This document shows positions 58,230-64,000 of a DNA stretch of 64,000 nt, in pieces. How positions within the stretch are numbered: position 1 is the stretch's first letter; each line of letters opens with the position of its first letter. The DNA lies in contig CAMRHE010000508.1 in the NCBI GenBank assembly GCA_947044405.1, forward strand, positions 884,001 to 948,000. The letters run 5' to 3'. Under the pieces are notes generated by a model. The model had not been told where the DNA came from and searched no databases. It was given only the letters and a program-made list of their open reading frames with translations. The stretch comes from Leptodactylus fallax (lineage: Eukaryota; Chordata; Amphibia; Anura; Leptodactylidae). The position numbers and the translations under genes were made by a program.

Positions 58230-60680
58230 TGGGGTGCGTAGTGACATCACTGAGAATGCAGCCAGTCCATTAAGTAGAGAAAAGTGACATCACCAAAAAT
58301 TCAATATATCTAATCACTAGAGACCAGTTACATCACGATGAATGAGGCCCATTTATTCCCTAGAAGCTAGTGACATCACAGAGAATACAGTAAGTCCAAT
58401 CACTAGAGACCAGTGACGTCACAGAGAATACAGTAAGTCCAATCACTAGAGACCAGTGATGTCACAGAGAATACAGTAAGTCCAATCACTAGAGACCAGT
58501 GATGTCACAGAGAATACAGTAAGTCCAATCACTAGAGACCAGTGAAATCACAGAGAATACAGTAAGTCCAATCACTAGAGACCAGTGACATTACAGAGAG
58601 TACAGTAAGTCCAATCACTAGAGACCAGTGACATCACAGAGAATACAGTAAGTCCAATCACTAGAGAACAGTGACATTACAGAGAGTACAGTAAGTCCAA
58701 TCACTAGAGACCAGTGACGTCACAGAGAATACAGTAAGTCCAATCACTAGAGACCAGTGACATTACAGAGAGTACAGTAAGTCCAATCACTAGAGACCAG
58801 TGACGTCACAGAGAATACAGTAAGTCCAATCACTAGAGACCAGTGACATCACAGAGAATACAGTAAGTCCAGTCACTAGAGACCAGTGACGTCACAGAGA
58901 ATACAGTAAGTCCAATCACTAGGGACCAGTGACATCACAGAGAATACAGTAAGTCCAATCACTAGAGACCAATGACGTCACAGAGAATACAGTAAGTCCA
59001 ATCACTAGAGACCAGTGATGTCACAGAGAATACAGTAAGTCCAATCTCTAGAGACCAGTGACATCATGATGAATAAAGCCCATTTATTCCCTAGAAGCTA
59101 GTGACATCACAGAGAATACAGTAAGTCCAATCACTAGAGACCAGTGACATCACAGAGAATACAGTAAGTCCAATCACTAGAGACCAGTGATGTCACAGAG
59201 AATACAGTAAGTCCAATCACTAGAGACCAGTGATGTCACAGAGAATACAGTAAGTCCAATCACTAGAGACCAGTGAAATCACAGAGAATACAGTAAGTCC
59301 AATCACTAGAGACCAGTGACATTACAGAGAGTACAGTAAGTCCAATCACTAGAGACCAGTGACATCACAGAGAATACAGTAAGTCCAATCACTAGAGAAC
59401 AGTGACATCACAGAGAGTACAGTAAGTCCAATCACTAGAGACCAGTGATGTCACAGAGAATACAGTAAGTCCAATCACTAGAGACCAGTGACGTCACAGA
59501 GAATACAGTAAGTCCAATCACTAGAGACCAGTGATGTCACAGAGAATACAGTAAGTCCAATCACTAGAGACCAGTGAAATCACAGAGAATACAGTAAGTC
59601 CAGTCACTAGAGACCAGTGACGTCACAGAGAATACAGTAAGTCCAATCACTAGAGAACAGTGACATCACAGAGAGTACAGTAAGTCCAATCACTAGAGAC
59701 CAATGACATCACAGAGAATACAGTAAGTCCAATCACTAGAGACCAGTGATGTCACAGAGAATACAGTAAGTCCAATCACTAGAGACCAGTGACATCATGA
59801 TGAATAAAGCCCATTTATTCCCTAGAAGCTAGTGACATCACAAAGAATACAGTAAGTCCAATCACTAGAGACCAGTGACATCACAGAGAATACAGTAAGT
59901 CCAATCACTAGAGACCAGTGATGTCACAGAGAATACAGTAAGTCCAATCACTAGAGACCAGTGACATCACAGAGAATACAGTAAGTCCAATCACTAGAGA
60001 CCAGTGACATCATGATGAATAAAGCCCATTTATTCCCTAGAAGCTAGTGACATCACAGAGAATACAGTAAGTCCAATCACTAGAGACCAGTGACATCACA
60101 GAGAATACAGTAAGTCCAATCACTAGAGACCAGTGACATCACAGAGAATACAGTAAGTCCAATCACTAGGGACCAGTGACATCACTGAGGATGGTTTCTA
60201 TGCATTCACTAGACACCAGTGAGTTCACTGGGAAAGAGCCTATCCATTCACTAGAGAATGATGACATCACTGAGACTACAGTCTATCGATTAAATAGAGA
60301 CCAGTGACAACACCGTAAATGTAGTCTATCCATTCACTAGAGAACAATGATATCACTGAGAATGTAGTCTATGAATTCACAAGAGACCAGTAACATCACC
60401 AAGAAATCAGTATATCCATGTACTAGAGACCTGTGACATCACTGAGAATGGAGCCTATCATTTCACTAGAGACCAGTGACATCACTAAGAATTTAGCAAG
60501 TCCAATCACTGGAGACCAGTGACATCACAGAGAATGCAGCATATCCATTCACTGGAGAGCAGCGACATAATTGAGAATGTAGTCTATCAATTCACAAGAG
60601 ACCAGTGACATCACTAAGAAATGAGAATATCCTTGCCCTAGTGACCTGTGACATCACAGAGAATGCAGTCTATCCATTCC
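58230..60680. repeat. 43-bp minisatellite with CRE-like sites
   Basis: About 57 units of GTGACATCACAGAGAATACA then GTAAGTCCAATCACTAGAGA then CCA. A marker variant (GATGAATAAAGCCCATTTAT) appears at 58337, 59068, 59799 and 60014, spacings 731, 731 and 215 bp, that is 17, 17 and 5 units, so a 17-unit higher-order repeat exists. The right 500 bp (60180-60680) and left 100 bp are diverged. Confidence 0.95.
58414..59625. promoter_or_regulatory. seven full CRE palindromes (TGACGTCA)
   Basis: Exact TGACGTCA, the CREB/ATF consensus, at 58414, 58715, 58801, 58887, 58973, 59489 and 59618, always at the same place in the 43-bp unit. Most other units have TGATGTCA or TGACATCA there, the deamination products of the central CpG. 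Binding would depend on methylation and chromatin and is not shown. Confidence 0.6.
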
Positions 60681-61664
60681 ATCGGGCTAGATGATTGACA
60701 GTTGCGTTCTCACACAAGAAGTGCTGATGCACCATGATAGATCTAGATGTACTACTACTGCTGTGCTATTATAGATTTACTAGGACTATGGGATGGAAAT
60801 GTGAGGGTTAATTCCATAAGAACCTGTAAGAGTAGGGCAGGAAGCGGATATATAGTGAGCGCAGAGTATTAATATTCTGTGCACTTCAACTTCCAATTAG
60901 CCATTTCATTCCTCCAATGAGTTTGGTGTTTCCGGCGCTGACCGGTAAAGTATAGGGTAGATCGGAGAACAAGGACGGTGAATAATTAACGGGGAAAATT
61001 CTGGAGGGTCATTGTGGGGGAGCCATGAAGAGTGAGGGTCGGACAGCTGCGGGGAATGGACAATGACTCATGGACAGAGAGAGGATGATGTTAGGTTGTG
61101 ACTCCACTAGGACCCTTGAACCAAATTAACTATTCATTAACAATGATGTTTCATGCAGTAATATAATCCTAATAGTATCATTACTGTATTTCTATAAAAA
61201 TAGGACTGCGCGGATTCAGAGAAGAAAAGTTACAATTTTCAAGGACTAGAAGACGTACAAACACTAAACACCGTAGTTTACAGATCACTCACACATGGCC
61301 GCCATGGCTCGATGACATGTAACTCTAAGACACATCTCCACTTGGTTTAGTCTTCATTGGTTCCACAGACAAGATAGTTGTCACAGTCACACCCTTCTCA
61401 ACTATAATATGGCCATCTATAGAACAATTCCCAATAATTTCCTAGATCTTACTTCTAGGTCCAATGACCATAAGTCTAGGAGCACCGACAATCCTGAATT
61501 GAAGGAGTTTCGTGAGATTTACATAAATTTAGCCAAGAGTAGGGAATGGAATGAAATAGTCACTTCTTCAATCCTCTTCTCTCCAGCACTGCCATTCCGG
61601 TGGTCACCCCAGTCTCTACTTTCTTCTTGCTGTACATAATTTATGTGGCAGCCAGCCTCAGAAA
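60681..61664. other. non-repetitive interval, possible regulatory element at 60850-61010
   Basis: 60850-61010 has GAGTATTAATATTCTGTGC, TTCCAATTAGCCATTTC and TTTCCGGCGCTGACCGG in unique sequence and may be a conserved non-coding element. A 76-codon plus-strand frame at 61409 has no recognised motif. Confidence 0.35.
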
Positions 61665-62455
61665 TGATGAAGAGTACAGGTACTAGAAATGGGTACAAGT
61701 ACTAAATAGGGGTACATGTACTAGACTTGAGTATAGGTACTTGACATGAGTACTGGTACTAGACCTTGGTTAAGGTGCTAGACATGAGTACAGGTACTAA
61801 AAATGCGTACAAGTACTAAACAGGGGAACAGGTACTAGACTTGAGTATAGGTACAGGTACTAGACCTGGGTACTGGTACTAGAGATGAGTACAGGTACTA
61901 GAAATGGGTACAAGTACTAAAGAGGGGTACATGTACTAGACTTGAGTATAGGTACAGGTACTAGACCTAGGTACTGATACTAGACCTTGGTAAAGGTGCT
62001 AGAGATGAGTACAGGTAGTAGAAAGGAGTACAGGTACTAGACTTGAGTATAGGCACTTGACATGAATACTGGTACTAGACCTGGGTACTGGTATTAGACC
62101 TTGGTAAATGTGCTAGAGATGAGTACAGGTACTAGAAAGGGGTACAAGTACTAAACAGGGGTACAGATACTAGACTTGAGTATAGGCACTTGACATGAAT
62201 ACTGATGCTAGACCTGGGTACTGGTACTAGACCTTGGTAAAGGTGCTAGAGATGACTACAGGTACTAGAAATGGGTACAAGTACTAAACAAGGGTACATG
62301 TACTAGACTTGAGTAAAGGTACTTGACATGAATACTGGTGCTAGACCTGGGTACTGGTACTAGACCTGGGTAAATGTGCTAGAGATGAGTACAGGTACTA
62401 GAAATGGGTACAAGTACTAAACAGGACTACAGGTACTAGACCTTAGTGACAGTAT
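61665..62455. repeat. GGTACTAGA minisatellite with ~133-bp higher order
   Basis: Basic words of ~18-20 bp (GGTACTAGACTTGAGTATA, ACAGGTACTAGAAATGGGT). The word GTGCTAGAGATGA recurs at about 62111, 62245 and 62378, 133 bp apart, giving the higher-order period. Confidence 0.88.
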
Positions 62456-62519
62456 CAGCTATTGCATATTTTTAATCCACCTTAATGACTATCTTACAGA
62501 GATAAAAAAAAAAAACAAA

Positions 62520-63234
62520 AAAACAATGGAGTGTCACTTTAATGACTCAGATCCTGCAGTGCCAGACGTGTCCCCCTGCTTAAGCCAGTACATATCCGGG
62601 CCCATGTGAAGTTTGCTAGAGAGCATTTGGATGTTCCAGAAGAGTATTGGGAGAATGTCATATGGTCAGATGAAACTAAAATAGAACTGTTTGGTAGAAA
62701 CACAACTCACCGTGTTTGGAGGAGAGTGAATGCTGAGTTGTATCCAAAAAACACCATACCTACTGTGAAGCATGGGGGTGGCAACATCATGTATGGGGCT
62801 GTTTCTCTGCAAAGGGACCAGGACGACTGATCCGTGTACATGAAAGACTGAATGGGGCCATGTATGGGGAGATTGTGAGTGCAAACCTCCTTCCATCAGC
62901 AAGGGCATTGAAGATGAAACGTGGCTGTGTCTTTCAGCATGACAATGATCCCAAGCACACCGCCAGGGCAACAAAGGAGCGGCTTCGTAAGAAGCATTTC
63001 AAGGTCCTGGAGTGGCCTAGCCAGTCTCCAGATCTCAACCCCATAGAAAACCTTTGGAGGGCGTTGAAAGTCCATGTTGTCCAGCGACAACCCCAAAACA
63101 TCCCTGCTCTAGAGGAGATCTGCATGGAGGAATGGGCCAACATACCAGCAACAGTGTGTGCCAACCTTGTGAAGACTTACAGAAAACGTTTGACCTCTGT
63201 CATTGCCAACAAAGGATATATAACAAAGTATTGA
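62520..63234 (+). pseudogene. Tc1-like DDE transposase, catalytic half
   Basis: Reads in from about 62530 as LRSCSARRVPLLKP, then HVKFAREHLDVPEEYW, first Asp in WSDETKIELFG, glycine box KHGGGNIM. There is a deletion at about 62790-62800, where WGCF is expected, that shifts the frame and stops it at 62828. The correct frame resumes with [15 protein letters not shown], second Asp in [11 protein letters not shown], third residue in [15 protein letters not shown], and C-terminus [16 protein letters not shown] with stop at 63234. All three catalytic residues survive, but the DNA-binding domains are absent and the frame is broken, so it cannot make transposase. Confidence 0.93.
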
Positions 63235-63248
63235 GATGAACTTTTGTT

Positions 63249-63448
63249 AATGACCAAATACTTCTTTTCAACCATAATTTGCAAATAAATTCTTTATAAA
63301 TCAGACAATGTGATTTTCTGGATTTGTTTTCTCATTTTGTCTCTCATAGTTGAGGTCTACCTATGATGTCAATTACAGGCCGGCCTCATCTTTTTAAGTG
63401 GGAGAACTTGCACAATTGGTGGCTGACTAAATACTTTTTTCCCCACTG
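63249..63448. repeat. right IR/DR terminal repeat of the truncated Tc1
   Basis: Inner direct-repeat word CAAATACTTCTTTTCAACC at about 63256 and outer counterpart TAAATACTTTTTTCCCCACT at the end, about 180 bp apart, the IR/DR plan. Confidence 0.85.
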
Positions 63449-63450
63449 TA

Positions 63451-64000
63451 TGTACTGGATAAACTAGGGTCATTTTTAGACATAAGCCAAGAATCAATCA
63501 TCTTCTTTCAGAGACTTCAACTCATTAGACACTAAAAAATTCTGACCTTGTCAAAGTTGCTTTTGTCAAGTGACAGGTTCTATGACCTATTCATCTACCG
63601 TAAAGTGTCTTCTAGCTCACTTGGTGTGTCCACTATGTAAACTTTTGGATTATTTTTGGCACTCATTAACGATAAAATGTGAGACTTGTGAATCAGCCCA
63701 GAATCCACTGATCCCTTAACTTCACTGAATCTAACGTTTTATTCCTGGGGCCAAGTGGAAAGGTCCAACATTATTCTACCCTGAAGATCCCTGGCATGAT
63801 GACATCAACCAAAGTACAGATGGTGATCTCTCCCACCACCACTTCCTGGAACACGAGGAGCGAGTTGGTTTGTGACCCCTTCCTAGAAGTGGAGGCCCAC
63901 TCATACGACTCTTCTTCACCTGGTACCTTTACATACAATGACTTTATGGACTTGGTCTAACTCTTTGATTCTATATACTATAAAATCCCTTGGCATACTG
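63451..64000. other. non-repetitive interval at window end
   Basis: Single-copy, mildly AT-rich sequence. No gene, RNA or mobile element is recognised. Confidence 0.5.

Larger units (their letters stand above)
62520..63448 (+). mobile_element. 5'-truncated Tc1-like transposon
   Basis: The right half of a Tc1-like element on the plus strand: transposase from mid-gene to its stop (63234), then a ~200-bp right terminal repeat ending CCCCACTG at 63448 followed by TA. The left terminal repeat and N-terminal coding part are missing; the sequence breaks near an A-rich stretch at about 62500. This is the least decayed coding sequence of the five Tc1 copies, so probably the youngest family here. Confidence 0.92.

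Overview
This is a stretch of vertebrate nuclear DNA, most likely from an anuran amphibian. It is AT-rich and holds no complete host gene that I can recognise. The evidence for the organism is the set of parasites it carries: a Penelope-like retroelement tail with a GIY-YIG endonuclease, five Tc1/mariner elements or relics from different families, small palindromic MITEs of types common in frog genomes, and GATA arrays. The assignment to frogs is inference from memory of these families. All transposase and endonuclease frames are broken or truncated.

Roughly half of the window is tandem repeat, in about twenty separate arrays. In order: a 46-bp satellite (0.2-8.7 kb) interrupted by the Penelope tail and a complete Tc1-like element; a degenerate short-period array (10.8-12.9 kb); a 76-bp array (13.7-14.8 kb); a 45-bp array (15.5-16.4 kb); GATA repeats and a ~177-bp array (17.6-19.1 kb); a 54/42-bp array (20.5-21.7 kb); back-to-back 45-bp and 38-bp arrays (22.6-29.8 kb); a 29-bp array (31.0-31.7 kb); TATC repeats (32.1-32.9 kb); a 36-bp array (34.2-34.5 kb); an ATT array (39.0-39.3 kb); a second 38-bp array (40.8-42.3 kb); GATA repeats (46.0-47.6 and 52.9-54.2 kb); a 44-bp array grown inside a Tc1 transposase gene (48.9-51.7 kb); a 43-bp array carrying CREB-type sites (58.2-60.7 kb); and a ~133-bp higher-order array (61.7-62.5 kb).

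Between the arrays are islands of balanced, non-repetitive sequence. Several look like conserved non-coding elements (16.5-17.0, 37.4-37.7, 40.2-40.4, 43.1-44.0, 54.2-54.5 and 60.8-61.0 kb), but this cannot be proved without alignment. On the minus strand between 20.5 and 12.9 kb there are gene-like signals: a 52-codon open exon with a strong Kozak start, a TATA box followed by a splice donor, and another short open exon ending at a donor. They could be the 5' end of an unrecognised gene whose introns are filled with minisatellites. CTCF-like motifs lie near 10.07 and 30.56 kb, and ZNF143-like motifs near 15.16 and 29.89 kb.

The most notable structure is at 48.6-52.8 kb. A Tc1-like element, with both inverted repeats and TA target duplications still visible, carries about 63 copies of a 44-bp unit that is itself a piece of the element's transposase coding sequence. 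This shows directly how one minisatellite was born. The second is the 43-bp array at 58-60.7 kb, where full TGACGTCA sites and their CpG-decay products alternate within a 731-bp (17 x 43) higher-order repeat.
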